Of a stretch of 64,000 bases of DNA, positions 23,480-36,441 are shown in pieces. Position 1 is the first letter of the stretch. Each line of letters opens with the position of its first letter. Below the pieces are notes generated by a model. That model did no database searches. It was not told the DNA's origin and saw only the letters and a list, made by a program, of their open reading frames with translations. The DNA lies in contig CAXKVR010000180.1 of NCBI GenBank assembly GCA_964058845.1, forward strand, positions 1-64,000, given 5' to 3'. Origin of the DNA: Carex sylvatica (lineage: Eukaryota; Streptophyta; Magnoliopsida; Poales; Cyperaceae). Both the position numbers and the translations under genes were made by a program.

Positions 23480-26400
23480 CAAGCGGCACACAGATAGAAC
23501 CAGCAACTTAATTTTAGGTTATTTTATTTTATTAATATTCTTTGGTCTCTATATTTCTCTCTCTTTCTACTCTATTTTTGTTAACTGTGAAATAGAAGCG
23601 CGGGGATCGGTTAATTTTCCTTAGTTATGCACTGTAAAGCGACTTAAATATAGCAAAATAGAAACTGTGGAGAAGATAGAGTTGGGTCTGTGATACTTGT
23701 CTATGGGTGTGTAGAGGGAGAGAGAGAGTAGTATAGTTAGATGTGCTGTATTTTTTTCTATTGTTAGTGTGGTCTAACTTAGATTTGTTGAGGAGCGCCA
23801 CAGTCAGTTTGGTTTGATTGTACTATTTATTGGTTGTAGAGGTAGAACTGTACTGTAATTCTACATACTAATTAAAAGCTAATTAAGTTATCCTCCCAGC
23901 TCAATTAGAAGTTCTAGAACAGGTACATTATTTTAGGAAAATTAACAGAAATAAAAATAGAATATGCTCCTTACAGTGGTTTCTAGTACTGTTTAAATTA
24001 GCTAGAGAACAAGTCAAGTATTATGTTGTTGGTTTGTGAAAACTGAATTTTGAGATTTTTTTTTTTTAAGAAATACAAATTGAAATGTCTGAATAGGACA
24101 TGATTGGAATTTGGGTTAATTATATGAATACAATTATGCACCTATTGTTATTAAATAATTTTCAAGTTAAGAATAATTAAGACATTTGTTAATTTTGACT
24201 ATATCAATATATGTTAATAAACCTCATCAACAACCTGTCGGTATATAAATATATATTTGTTTAATAATATCAATTAATTAATATAACAGAGTAACTTAAT
24301 TTAGGTTGACAAAACGGAAATAGTGTGAATGAAATGCTGAAGTTGCCACACTGTACAAGTTACTTGAAATCAATTTAAGATTTATTACATACTTCAGGGA
24401 TCAGTTTTGCATCTGGTTGGTTCATTTGATGCACAATAAATTAGTGAGTGGAGTGTGACACAAAGCTTCTCAGGTGCTCAAAAACCATGACTTGGGGAAT
24501 ATGTAACGGTTGAAAGGTAGAGAGAGAGAAACAGAGTGTAATTAAGTGTAAATGTGAGGTGAGAAAGGAGAGAGGGATAGAGAGATTCCTGTGAGAATAG
24601 AAGCAAGCCCAATTTAATTTCAGCTACAAATCTGATTGTATACCAACAAAATAGACTCCACACTTTTCTTTTAAATGAAAAAAAAAGGAAATGAATGGAA
24701 CGCCATCTATTCATTTAATCTGCTGCCACAATTTAATAATTTGCAAATTTTTGCATAGAACTCCCATACATTTATTTGTCTTGACAATTTTTTTTTTACT
24801 TTCTTGCTACAGAAATAATATTATTTGTCTCTTAAATTTACCATATTTAATTTAGGATAATTAATTTTATGAGTGCGAAGATTATCTTGCTTTTCCGAAT
24901 AAACGCGTTAAATCCTACTAAAAATTTTTTGAGGAAAAATTAGGATCAAACCCTAATTTGTTGTAGAAATCCTACTAATTTAAACCTCCAATAAAAGTAA
25001 AATATATTTACTTATTTAGTCCAGTTTTTGCTATTCAAACACACAATTCATATATAGAATAAGTCTATTTTTTTTACACTTGGAACCATATTTTGGCAAC
25101 TATTGCTGGTGGTAAGAGTGAAGTACAAGTATACAAACTAACCAAATAGCCTTATCTTCTTTATTTAACTTTACAATAATGTTTTGCCTTTTCTATTTAC
25201 AACAAAATATTTATTTTAATAATTCACAGTGAATTCATATATAGTTCCGTTTTCAATCAATATGGATAGCAAACTTCTTTGTGTGCATAGAATTAATTAA
25301 ACCCGCGTTGTAAAATGAAATCATCTAAAAAATTCAATATGTATATATACATTTTAATTTGTATGTCTTTGGTTTTATTTGTTATATTTTAGTGCGACAC
25401 AAACCTTGTTTCGTAGAATTGTTTTCACTAATGCAAAGACAAAGTTATTAAAATGAAATTTATGGGTATTCAATTATTTCTAATGGTTTCATTAGCACAA
25501 AGACGAAGTTACTAAAATGAATTTATGAGTATTAAATTCTTTCCATATTCTAGGGTTCAGTTCCTTTACAGATTATTGTTAATTTTTTTTTGTTCTACAA
25601 AAAATATAAATTAATACAAGATCAGTGCTTCGAAAAATATAAAACGGGCAATTAGCTACACCATCAAACAATCAAAATCTGAAGTGTAGAAACTAGGAAA
25701 GCATGACCTAGCTAAACTCTAGATTATCATGTAATATTGAAGCTAAATCAAAACATCATCATAACCTCAATTTGAACCATGTTTGTGTACAGTCTATTGT
25801 ACAAACCTTATTACAGGGTCCGCTACACTAATTGTGCAACAAAAGAACAAACTTATCATAAGAGATGTAAGCCATTACCGACCTACTTCTAAAACCAACT
25901 AACACTAAAATTAGTGAGATCTTGAAGTGTTTGGTGGTGGTCTCTTTAGTAAGCAACACAACTTCAGACTTTAGTTAACATCCAATGATTTTTGTTAAGG
26001 TACAGACTACATACTGTTAGGAACCCGATAAGCAGAAAAATATCATTGAAACATTTCATCGAACAGTTGATGTGCACCAAATACAACATACCGAGATCTA
26101 TGGAATCTAACGAGGAAACCTCAACATCATGTTATGTCATCTCTATACAACATGTGCAAAGGCTACACCAAAACTATCCACCTATGGAGGCTCAACAAAC
26201 TGCTCATGAGTCATGACACAAACCATATTTGCATCCCGTAAAAGAGGAATAAGAAGGAATATATCAAACCCCACCACATGTTTACAAACTGTGAGTTCAC
26301 GTTGTGATTCCTTCATATTGGGGGACTACAGACAAACTATATATGCTCAATTCGCCAAGCTTTCTCACACAGTCAGAAGACTACAAAGTACAAACAGTTA

Positions 26401-29400
26401 TGTGTTTTGTCATTTGGAGGGAAAGATACGCAAGCGTGTTATCAGATGAAGCCAAGCTGGCCAGGCAGCTAGCCGATTAGATTGCTCCCTCTCCCCCTGC
26501 GCTGGTGTGTGAACAGAACAAGGAGTAAGGCTTTCTTTCTCTTCTTCAGTGCTCTACTGGAGAAAAATTTCTCTGTTCTTCCAATCACATAAAACTTATT
26601 TTGGGCCAGGCCTTTTTGGGCCAAGTAAAGCTGGGAAAAATCCAACACAGAGTTCTGTAAGGATTTGACCAATTTCTTTTACTTCTAAATGACTATGTGA
26701 TAATTAAGTACTCAAATTTTGGAATAGTGTAATTAATTCTCTTTTGATATTTAATATGTTGTAACTAATGTTTTCGGCTTGCCTTATAGATTGAGACAGC
26801 ATGAATATGTCTACTAATTATAATAATTTAGAAAAAGTTTTAGAAAAAAATTCTTATACATTTAGATAGCAAATTAATATTATTCTAGAAAAGAGCTATG
26901 TCTAGTCTCTTTCTTAAATGTACGCCAGTTTTCACAATGCTAGCTAGCAAAAAAATATCAGTGTTTGATCCTTCACCTATGACCTTTCTAGTTTCTACGC
27001 AAAGAATTTTTGTAACGAGGAGAGAAGCAGAAATTTCTTTGAGAAGAGACATGTCAACGTGAGAGAGAGAGAGAGAGATGATTAATTGGGGGCAGATATA
27101 TTCTTGGCGTAACGAACTATTGTATTTGTTGTGTGAGGCACGAAACAGCGAGGCAACCATATATTTCTCTCCCGTAATAACACTCTACAATCATTGTGGT
27201 GGTTATTATTTTTTAGAGATTAATGGTAGTGTTTGATTCCTTGTGTCCGACATGGAGATGAACAGCGTGTGGTATCCTTGATAAGAACCCTCAATCAATT
27301 AAGGTATGTTAAAAACATATTACAGTAGGGTTTATAATGTGAGTTTTACACGTGTCACGCATATCGTATTTAAAATAATGTACTGTTGTGTCGACTTATA
27401 ATGCAGTAGTAGATGTGTCATACTGTCATGTCAAGATACGCTGGTATCAGTACAGTATATATGTGTTGCTCAACACGTATGACGCCACATGTCGACGTCG
27501 TTCAGTCTTACCATTTTTTATTTTCTTTTCATACTTCTCTAATAAGATTTTCTTTTCATATGTGAACTGTAGAATATTGGCCTACGGGCATGAAACACGC
27601 AAAAAAAAAAAAAAAAAAAAAAACTGTAAAATATAGAAACATATGGACAAATTTAATTATCAGTGAAATTAGGATTTAGTTTATATAATATGAAATTGGT
27701 ACTTTTTCATTTGGTGTTAATATCCATAGAGGAATTAAAGTGGTTACGCATATAATTAAGATTTGCATCTCAATGATTCAAAGAAAATAATGATATATTA
27801 TCATTGCTGAAAAAATCTGTAACAAAATATTTCTTGTTCAAACTTTTCTTCCTTCTTTTCTGATACAAAAGACGGGTTATAAACTTGCACAATTATCAAA
27901 CCTCGTTGACTATTTAGAATCATTTTATTGAATGACAAAGCGATTACCAATCCGATCTATATATTTGAAGAAAAACATAGGTGAAATATAATTATCATAG
28001 CACTTAAAGCGCAAAAAAAAGTGTTTCTGGAATTGGTTAAGATAGTAATTGCTTGTTATGAGAATATCCCAGCCACTCTTTTATATGAATTCAAACCTTT
28101 CTCTTTTCTTTTCTCGAGCACTCTCTTTTTCTTTTGGTGCTTATATAGATAAATCAAGTGTTTATATAAATCAACTAAGTCAAAAAAGAAAATAATACCA
28201 TAATTCAAAAAAGGAAAAAAATCAAATAACTCCTGATTCTGAAAATTCCAATTTTTACACGACCGCACTCCAGAACATTTTTAAAATTTCTAACAAAAGA
28301 TGGTTATTTAGTTTTTTTTTTTTTTGATATGGTATTTTTAAAAATTTCGGTCAACTATGTACTTATACAGAAGACTTAGGCTCTTCAATGACTTTAATGG
28401 ACCTCACTTTTTAGCACAGTGGTTCCCATTTTCTACTGCTTTTGAAAAGAGATACAGAAAAGGAGAAGAGGATGGTCTTCGGTCTTTCTATTCTCAAGAA
28501 TAGAAGCAGATTTGAATTCCTTTTTTTTAAAATTTTTTGAGGAAACCTATGTTGTACTTAAAAAGAGGTGTGACGTAGTAAAAGGACCCTTCAAGAGAAG
28601 AAGTGTTTTTGTTCTTTAATGCTCTTGACTTGGTTAATGGGGCACCGCTGTGGCTTTTGTTGGTTGACAATTTTGTTCCTTGGATGTAAAGCAGGAGCAT
28701 ATCAGCAACCAGCTGGACTTCACAAGATTACATTTCATTAGCTACCTCTATCTGATGAAATCGGAGGTGGTATGATTGACATCATATCAAATTCGGTCTA
28801 TAATATATTGTTTGATTTGTTTTAAAATTTGTGCAATCTTAATCAGCATAAATTTTAAATCAAATTCAACAGTTGCGACCGGATATCAGATAGAGTTTGA
28901 TCTTCAAACTATAATTTGAATCAGAATTGGCTTAAATTCTACATTTCTTATAGCAAAAATGTCCTGGCACAAGATAGGTATCTTCAAAACTATCAGTTCA
29001 CCGTGTGATTCCATGAAAATATTTATAAAATTATTATATTCTTATTGTCAATCAACTTAATAAGATAATGCAAAATTAATCTACTTGCACAAGTTGAATT
29101 TCCAAAATAATTTTCAAGGCTTCAAATATTTATTTCTCTATCAAAAATAATTATAAATTTGGACTAGAATCATCAATAAAAAAAACCTTCAAATGGAAAA
29201 TTATATATGAAAAGTAACTAGATAGCAATACAACAAGATATTGTAAAATAAAAATAAATACCACGGAAGTTGATAATTAGGGAAAATGGCATTTGGTCAC
29301 TGGTGCCTACTAATATCTCAAATTTCAGTTGACAGTTGAAGCCTAATATACAATTTTTCTGAGGTGGATTACAGAGTAATTTATGGAATTGATGGTGCCA

Positions 29401-30049
29401 CGGAGAATAAAAGGATGTGACAATGAATTAGAGTGAATAGCCACTGAAGCATTCATTACCTTTATTTTTTTCTCTATTAGCGAGAATTACAACATAAAAT
29501 TGTTTAATTACTATATGTTCCCAAAATATACCATTTTACGTTACGCCAATTATAAACAATTTAATATAAGAAGTCAAATTGCACACTAAACTTATTTTAA
29601 ATGATCAATAAGTGCGAAATTTTGAGTAAAGATATTGACAATGCTTTGTTGATTTCACACAATGCACTATGCACGAGCATATGTTTTTTTTTTTCTCGTT
29701 TTGTTATATGTGTGTTACGTGAAGTAAAAATAACATTGTCAGTATCTTTATTCAAAATTTTATACTAAAATGATGCAAAATAGTTTAGAAAAAAATAACA
29801 GCAGAATAGTTAAAGAGATACTTGTATGAATTAAGGATGCGAAAATAGTGTTACCTAAGGAGCGCCATATTTTCAGTTAACATTTTTGGAATTTCACCGA
29901 AGCACCTTCTTTTATAGTGATATCAAAGAAATGTGCTTGAATTTTCAAAATGTGACACAATCAATTTTATCACATTTTTTATTTTTTTTATTTTTTTTTT
30001 AAGAAAACGATAGTAAATGCAGGCATATTATTGTTAGATCCAATACTCC
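23480..30049. other. gene-free spacer upstream of the zinc-finger gene
   Basis: About 6.5 kb of AT-rich sequence. A somewhat less AT-rich stretch at about 25700-26660 has short open frames on both strands, none of them convincing; it could be a degraded element. A (GA)9 run is at 27061-27078 and a 22-base poly(A) at about 27601-27622. I recognise no gene. Confidence 0.4.
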
Positions 30050-30420
30050 GGCCCGTTCAGCAAACCATTGAAATAGAGAAATAGTGAGAAAAAGTGGAAT
30101 TTGGATTAAGTTTCAATTCATCACTATTCTTGTCGTGTTCGGTTAATGGTAAAAGAATGGAAGAGCATTAGTAAACGAGCTAAATTTATTTCTTGAATAA
30201 AGTCAATTCTTCTATTCTACCTTTCTCAAGGAATAGAGAATTGACTCATAGAAAAATAAAGAAGGGACCAAAATACAAAAAATAAGAGTTTGACTGTAAA
30301 AGTTCAAACTCAATTCCACTAATCTCAATTCTCCAATTCCACTCACTTTTTTCTTGTTCAATGGGAATAGAATCTATTTTTCACTCTATTCCTCTATTCC
30401 ACTCTTGCCGAACAGGCCCC
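30050..30420. mobile_element. Tourist/PIF-like or hAT-like MITE with GGCCCGTTC ends
   Basis: The left end GGCCCGTTCAGC matches the complement of the right end GGCCTGTTCGGCAAGAGTGG. Inner arms repeat 'GGAATAGAG..' words in inverted order (TTGAAATAGAGAAATAG at left, CTCTATTCCTCTATTCC at right). GGGCCTGTT termini are typical of small plant MITEs. The target duplication is not clear. Confidence 0.6.
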
Positions 30421-31488
30421 AAAAAATTAATTTTTTTCTATAAACATCTACTTCTATGATTATATCAACAACAACAAAAAATTCCTGCAATGCTCAAGTT
30501 ATATTCTTAATTTAGGCTATCTTTTTTTCGTACAACTTGATTTATGTTATTGCCATTAATTATTTGATTACCGGAAAGAACCATGGAAAAATGAGAAGTT
30601 GCAGCTTCTATTTTGATAGGTGATGTTATCTTTGAAAAGCCTAGTAAATTTTTCAATGGTTAATAAGCTTGACATTTGTTGCGAGACATTTAAAAGAAAA
30701 CAACCGGCTGTTCTTTCAATATGTGAACAACAATCAATGCTTGAAATATAACTCTTATTTATGTGCATATATACAACTCCATTTAGCAACCGCTAAGTTG
30801 AGGTTAATATTGAACATTTGAACTTGATGTATGTGTTGTGTTCAATCAATTTAGTGATTTCTAGGTCCAAAATACGCTGAAAAAGTTAATCTTTGTTACT
30901 ACTGGATACTACTAATATTGGTTTCTTACTGAAATTTGAATAAAGTTTACAATTATTGACAGCTTAATTTCAGGCCCAGAATTTTTACATGTTTCTGTAC
31001 TGGGCCTTATTCAAGCTTTTCGGCCTTAGAATTTGTACCAAACATAAACCCCATAAAAATATAATATTTTCATTTTGAAGAAAGTCAGTGGTTGAATTTG
31101 TGCATAATCATCTGTTTAATTTTTAAAAGATATAAATGAGAATCAAGTTCCACACCTTTTTGAGTATTTATAAAAAACTTTCTATTCGAATTTCAAACAT
31201 GCAATCTCTCACACATGACATTTTGTTTAACCACTAGATCCAAAGGTGATTTTTTTTTTAAAATAAATTTATTAATCATATCCATATATTGAATGGTGAT
31301 ATAAAATCATCCAAATGATACTTTATCAGTCCAAGGTTACTGGTAAATTCCTCACTAAAATGAATGTGACTAGAAAAAAATGGTGCTATATGTTACCAAA
31401 TCGAACTAAGAAAGCACTATAGCCTACACACAAAACAGTTCCAATTTTTTTGTCATGCCTAATTGCATGTTAGCATGGCTGTCTATTA
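30421..31488. other. spacer and 3' region of the fucosyltransferase-like paralogue
   Basis: AT-rich, no gene recognised. The part nearest 31489 should hold the 3' untranslated region of the minus-strand gene at 31489-32988. Two oppositely oriented 'GGCCCAGAA/CTGGGCC' words at about 30973-31007 form a small hairpin. Confidence 0.35.
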
Positions 31489-32988
31489 TTACCATTTAAT
31501 TTTATTTTTCGCAATGAGAAAAACCTCCGTGTTCACCTCCTTTCTCATATACCCATCAAATTCAACCGAAATTCCATTGTTCAAAATCTTTGTTTCAATA
31601 TACCACTCTGTTTTCTCACCCCACAATTTGTTGTAATCATCCAAAAAATGGACTATGTATCTATCCTTCAACGGATCGAAAAAGGAAGTATCAGCTTCAT
31701 CAGTGACTATGTAAATATTTCTTCCATTAGCAATTTTTCTTCCAAGAGTTTTAAGCAAATCATCCGTATAGGGTTTTAAAATTTGCACTGCAACAAAATC
31801 CCAATCAAGCTTTGAGGCAATAGCCAATGCTATATCCTTTAATCTAGGAGACCTTTTCAAGAGATGCCATGGCTGGCGAATAATAGACTTGTTATCCCTT
31901 TGACAAACCCGGTACCAGTAATTATCAGGCTCAACATTACCGAATTTTCGCAATATTAAATAATCCTTCACACGATTGAGTTTCAATGGGGTAATATGAT
32001 AATCTTCAACCAAGCGTACATTTAGCTTATTTTTCTTTTGCCATAGTTCCCAATTGGTCCAGAATTGGCGCTGATCAATCACCGAAGCAGAGGATCTCAA
32101 GTGCTCGAAATCAAAGTAAAACCGAAAATCCTTCCCTTCTTCATTTTGCTTCCAAGAGGAATACATTGACGGGAGACAAATGCTAAGATCCATTACTAGG
32201 GTTCTATTCAGGAATCTGGCCTCACCGAGAGAACAAAAAATGCTCCACAAGTAGTGCCTCATGCTCTTGCATCGATCACCACCGCCTAAATACACCAAAT
32301 ACTTACCAGATATAAACTTTCTTTCTGATTGATATTCACTCAGAAATGAATCTAGCTTGTTATTTTCACCAATGAATTTCACATTGCCCTTCTTTTTCCG
32401 AGCATTCAGGCCTGTGTGGTAATCGCCCATCTTAGTAACCGAATACACACAACTTTCTGACCGGGATACCTCAAACCGTCGATAATCCTTAAAAATCCCT
32501 GGCCTTTTTGCCACTTTCGGTCGGTACCTCCATGCCATGTCACAACTATTCCCAGTGTCATCTCCCATCACTGGCTTGCCGAAGCGGTGGAAACGCACGT
32601 CAGGGAAGGCCTCAATAGTAGCTTTCATCAGGACATGGTACACCTCGGGATCAGCGCAATTGATCGGTGAATCTAATTCACAGTCCTGATCTGAAGGCAG
32701 GGATATATTGGCTGACGGATCTAATGATGTATTGTAGTCTTGTAAAGAGGCTTCTTGCATGACTGAGTTAGTGCCAGGCTGGAGAATGGATTTGGAGCTG
32801 GAAGGGGAAGAGGAAGCCAGAAAGGAAGTGATGTGGGTGAAGGAGGAGTAGCGAAAGCGGCGTTCAGGCCGGTATGTTGTGGTGATGAGAGTGAATAGCA
32901 CAACAAAGGTAAAGATGGAGAAGAAGAGGTTGCAAATGAGTTTCAATTTTTCGCTTTGCCGGGAAGCCGACAAACGGTTGGGATACAT
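31489..32988 (-). CDS. O-fucosyltransferase-like type II membrane protein, intronless paralogue
   Basis: An uninterrupted frame of 499 residues. Residues about 18-39 (ICNLFFSIFTFVVLFTLI) form a signal-anchor helix, followed by a short Ser-rich stem and a luminal domain, the layout of a Golgi glycosyltransferase. The domain closely matches the neighbour at 33909-36152 (GDYHTGLNARKKKG, YLVYLGGGDRCKSMRHYLWS, NEEGKDFRFYFDFEHLR, VEPDNYWYRVC, TDEADTSFFDPLKDRY). The 'TDE..TSFFDPL' block resembles the C-terminal fucose-donor region of GDP-fucose O-fucosyltransferase-like proteins; substrate is unknown. Compared with the neighbour it has no intron and lacks about 16 residues between WDFVAVQIL and LLKTLG, where the neighbour has HVVRGEKA..WPNL. 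If that loop binds donor, this copy may be inactive (inference). The start is the first ATG and gives the same MY..R beginning as the neighbour. Confidence 0.8.
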   Translation of the reverse strand: MYPNRLSASRQSEKLKLICNLFFSIFTFVVLFTLITTTYRPERRFRYSSFTHITSFLASSSPSSSKSILQPGTNSVMQEASLQDYNTSLDPSANISLPSDQDCELDSPINCADPEVYHVLMKATIEAFPDVRFHRFGKPVMGDDTGNSCDMAWRYRPKVAKRPGIFKDYRRFEVSRSESCVYSVTKMGDYHTGLNARKKKGNVKFIGENNKLDSFLSEYQSERKFISGKYLVYLGGGDRCKSMRHYLWSIFCSLGEARFLNRTLVMDLSICLPSMYSSWKQNEEGKDFRFYFDFEHLRSSASVIDQRQFWTNWELWQKKNKLNVRLVEDYHITPLKLNRVKDYLILRKFGNVEPDNYWYRVCQRDNKSIIRQPWHLLKRSPRLKDIALAIASKLDWDFVAVQILKPYTDDLLKTLGRKIANGRNIYIVTDEADTSFFDPLKDRYIVHFLDDYNKLWGEKTEWYIETKILNNGISVEFDGYMRKEVNTEVFLIAKNKIKW

Positions 32989-32999
32989 TGTTGGTTATA

Positions 33000-33900
33000 G
33001 ATTGCTCTCCTTTTTCTTCTCTATTTTGCTTTCCTTTGTTGCAGGAGGTAGGTGGGGTGGGGAGTGGATGTGTGTGCGCATGCAGGGTGGGCAAGGAAGA
33101 AACACAAAACTAATGAATGCAGGACCAATAAAGGAGATTTCGGTTTTTTTTCCCTCTTTTGAAGAGAATCCCGTATGCAATAAGGGAGATGTTTAGCTGT
33201 GCGATATTGATAAAGAAAGGAAATTTCTCAGTATAAAGTACAAAAAAATAAAGTAAAAGGCAAGATGGGAATTTACACGATGAAGAAATGGTGGATTTCA
33301 CATGAAAATAGCTAATTGGTGGATAGATGATTACACTGCTACAAGCCTACAAACAAAACTCTCCTATCAGCTGCTAAAAATAGAACAATTTGTTATGTTC
33401 TATACATAGGCATTATCGTGTGATGTGTGATTGATCGCCATGGGTCAGCTCCCTTCTCTCAACTAAACATTTTATTGTCATAACTAGAATTGGCAAAAAA
33501 AAAAAAAAAAAACCGCAGCCGATCATATTACATGTAGTTATATAAAAAAATTAAAAAAAATATGTATTCTGAATATTTTTGTAAAAAGTTTAGCTAAAAA
33601 AATATAGCACTTCCAAAGTTCATAATACTTGGGAGTGAAAAGGAAGCACTCATTTCAACCAACTAAGAAAAATTGATCAAGAAAAGAAAAAGAAAAAAAT
33701 CATTGTTCTGAAGAGAAAATTAACATATCCACTAGAATGAGCTATTCTACCAGCCTCACAAATCTTATTTCAAAACATCTCTACCTAATCCTTATACAAA
33801 GTACATCTACCAAATCATTTACTAAAGACAAATGAATCAGAACATGGAAAAATAAATGCCCAATATACCCATTTTCTTTTTGCCAAATTTAAGCTTGAAC
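33000..33900. other. spacer between the tandem paralogues
   Basis: About 900 bases. The part next to 32988 is the upstream leader/promoter of the intronless copy; the part next to 33909 is the 3' region of the other. A 20-base poly(A) lies at about 33496-33514. No transposon ends were recognised. Confidence 0.4.
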
Positions 33901-33908
33901 ACTATACC

Positions 33909-36152
33909 TTACAAATTGTTCTTGCACGTATTAACTCCATCCTTGCAATCGCTTGTGAGATCATTAAAAGTCTCAATCTGTTTCTTTCCTCTTAAGAAAA
34001 CCTCTATATCAACTTGACCTCTCATGTACCCGTCAAACTCCACAGGTACACCATTATTCAAGTTTTTTGTCTCAGTGTACCAGTCAGAGTTCTCGCTCCA
34101 TAACTCCTTGTAGTCATCCAAGAAATGGGTTGTGTACTTATCCTTTAACGGGTCAAAGAATGATGTTTCAGGTTCGTCAGTAGCAATATACAAATGTCTG
34201 CCATTATCAATTTTATCTCCAAGTGTGGTGAGTAAGGCTTCAGGAGAGGTATCTGCTGCGAGATTAGGCCATAAAGCAGTATTCTTGGCCTTCTCTCCTC
34301 GTACCACATGAACTGAGTCAAAATCCCAATTCATTTTAGATGCTATACCAGACACTATATCCATTAACCGGCGGGACTTCCACAAGAGGTGCCATGGACG
34401 CTGGATAACGGATTCTGTCTCCCCTTCACAAACCCGATACCAATAATTATCAGGTTCAACCGATCCAAACTTCCTCATGATTACGGTATCTTTCACATTG
34501 GCAAGTTTCATGGGGGTCACACGAAAATCTTCCACCAAGTGCATGCCCAACTTATCCTTCTTGTGCCAGAGCTTCCAATCATCCCAAAATTGGTGCTGAT
34601 CGATTACTGAGGCTGAATCTCTCAGGTGCTCAAAATCAAAATAAAACCGAAAATCCTTCCCTTCTTCGTTCTGCTTAGAGGCAGTGTATATAGAGGAGAG
34701 GCAAATCGTTAGATCCATCACAAGGGTTCGATTCAAATATTGTGCCTCGCCAAGGGAACAGAGAAAACTCCATAAAAAGTGGTTCATGCTCTTGCACCGG
34801 TCCCCACCACCCATATATACCAAGTACTTACCAGTGCCAAACTTACTCTCTGATTCTACCACTGGTAAATTATCATTTACAGTTTCACCTACCATTGGGA
34901 CAACAATCGGCTTGGCCACACCAATAATCTTAAATTTGTTGTCACTACTGCCAGATTTCTTGCTGCCTTTCTTCTTTCGGGCATTCACACCAGTATGGTA
35001 GTCACCAATATTCAAAACCGAGTAGGAACAGTTGGCTGAGCGGGAAATACCAAACCGGCGGTAGTCCTTGTAAAGCGCAGCCCTCTTTGCATTCTTGGGC
35101 TTGAAACGCCATGCCATGTCACACTGTGTGGGGTTTGTGGTGGGGCCTGCTGGCACTGGCTTCCCGAAGCGGTAGATGTGCACATCAGGGAACCCATCAA
35201 TGGTTGCCCGCATCATTACATTGAAGACATCAGGATCTTTGCACTTGACCGGAGAGTTTACATCACAATTCTGGGTAATTATTTTTTTCACAATTGTCAG
35301 TTAGAGCAACTAGAAGTTTTCTTTAATAACATTTACATTAGTGTTTATTAGAAGTGATAATTGGAGTGTAATTAAAGCCTAACCTAGTTATTATTTACAC
35401 TCACAAAAAAAACGTCATAAAGACACTTGTCTTCATAAAGAGCATACACATATATGTCCCTGACATCTAGATGGAATCTAATGGTAAGAAAGTTTACTGA
35501 TAGAAAAAAGATTCTTAGTGCTCTGATGTCACTTGAACTAATCAATTATGCTCTAAAAGGTTAACCATTGTCTAATTATTTTATACTCTTAGTAACTCTC
35601 TGATCTCATCTTACTATTCAGTCTAAGGTAACCTTCCCCGCCTACTGTTACCTAAATCACCTGAGATTTGAAAGATCGGTAAAGACTTACTGGGGAGGAA
35701 TCATCCTGATCCGTCGTCTGGACAGTTAAATCCATCGCATCAGACGTAGACAAATCAGTCGAAGTTGAATCAGTTGAAGTTGAATCAGTTGAAGACGACA
35801 AATCAGGGGCGGGATCGGTCGTCAGATCGGCGAGGGGAACTTCAGTCGAGTTGATGAAGTCTTCACCAGTGAGCAGCGGGGAGGGGTCAGTGGTGGCGGA
35901 GTTGAATGTGGAGTTGGAAGTGGAGGTGAGGAAGGAGGTAAGGTGCGAGCTGGAGGGATGGAGGAAAGGGTCATCGGGATGGTAAGTTGCAGCGATCAGC
36001 GTGAACACTAGCACAGCAAAGACGAATAAGGCGAAGCAGAGGTTTCCAGTGAGGCGGAGCGCGTGTTGGCCAAGGTTTTCCGGCCGAAACGTCAGGCCGC
36101 CGCCTCCACCGCCGAAGCCGGAGCGCGAGAGGAGCGGTCGGGTCGAGTACAT
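33909..36152 (-). CDS. O-fucosyltransferase-like type II membrane protein (2 exons)
   Basis: Exon 1 runs 36152-35691 and exon 2 35270-33909; the donor CCA|GTAAGT and acceptor ACCCAG|AATTGT join in phase 0 to give about 607 residues. A Gly-rich cytosolic tail precedes a transmembrane helix at about residues 38-57 (LCFALFVFAVLVFTLIAATY), then a Ser/Thr/Asp-rich stem with a short tandem TSTDS repeat, then the luminal domain starting at NCDVNSPVKC. Conserved blocks are GDYHTGVNARKKKG, YLVYMGGGDRCKSMNHFLWS, EGKDFRFYFDFEHLRDSASV, VEPDNYWYRVCEGE, VHVVRGEKAKN, ATDEPETSFFDPLKDKYTTH and FLDDYKELW. Known plant homologues are single-pass Golgi proteins of unknown substrate, distantly like GDP-fucose protein O-fucosyltransferases; the fucosyltransferase call is inferred from the TDE..FF..L motif. 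A GTG 33 bases upstream is in frame but the ATG at 36152 is preferred. It lies in tandem with the copy at 31489-32988, and an inverted-repeat element sits 174 bases upstream. Confidence 0.83.
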
Positions 36153-36325
36153 TGGTCCAGCTTGGTCTGGATCTGGTCGCTTCACTGCTGTGAGAGACTC
36201 AGTAGTAGCACACAGTGGGGATGTGGTGTAGGTGAAGGTGGGTCGCTATCCCTAGTGACGTTGAGAGCCTGAGGTTGTTTATTTGTGCTTTTGGATGTTT
36301 CTCTATCTATCTGAATTCAAGTACC

Positions 36326-36441
36326 TGAGGTAACAGAAAATTTGTGTTTAGATCAGACGGTCCGATCATCTTAAGCACGAATATTGAAGGCTGGGAATCC
36401 TGATCGAACAGTCGATCTAAATATAAAATTTGAGTTACTTC
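36326..36441. mobile_element. short inverted-repeat element (GTAAC/GTTAC family), copy 3
   Basis: The left end TGAGGTAACAGAAAATTTGTG pairs with the right end AAAATTTGAGTTACTTCA. The interior 'GATCAGACGGTCCGATCATC' is matched by 'CCTGATCGAACAGTCGATC'. It lies 174 bases upstream of the fucosyltransferase-like ATG at 36152, i.e. in its presumed promoter. Confidence 0.65.

Noticed and set aside
25992..26449. Two overlapping plus-strand open frames in a less AT-rich stretch
   Set aside because: The peptides show no recognisable domain and no splice or start support. A degraded transposon is possible but I cannot show it.
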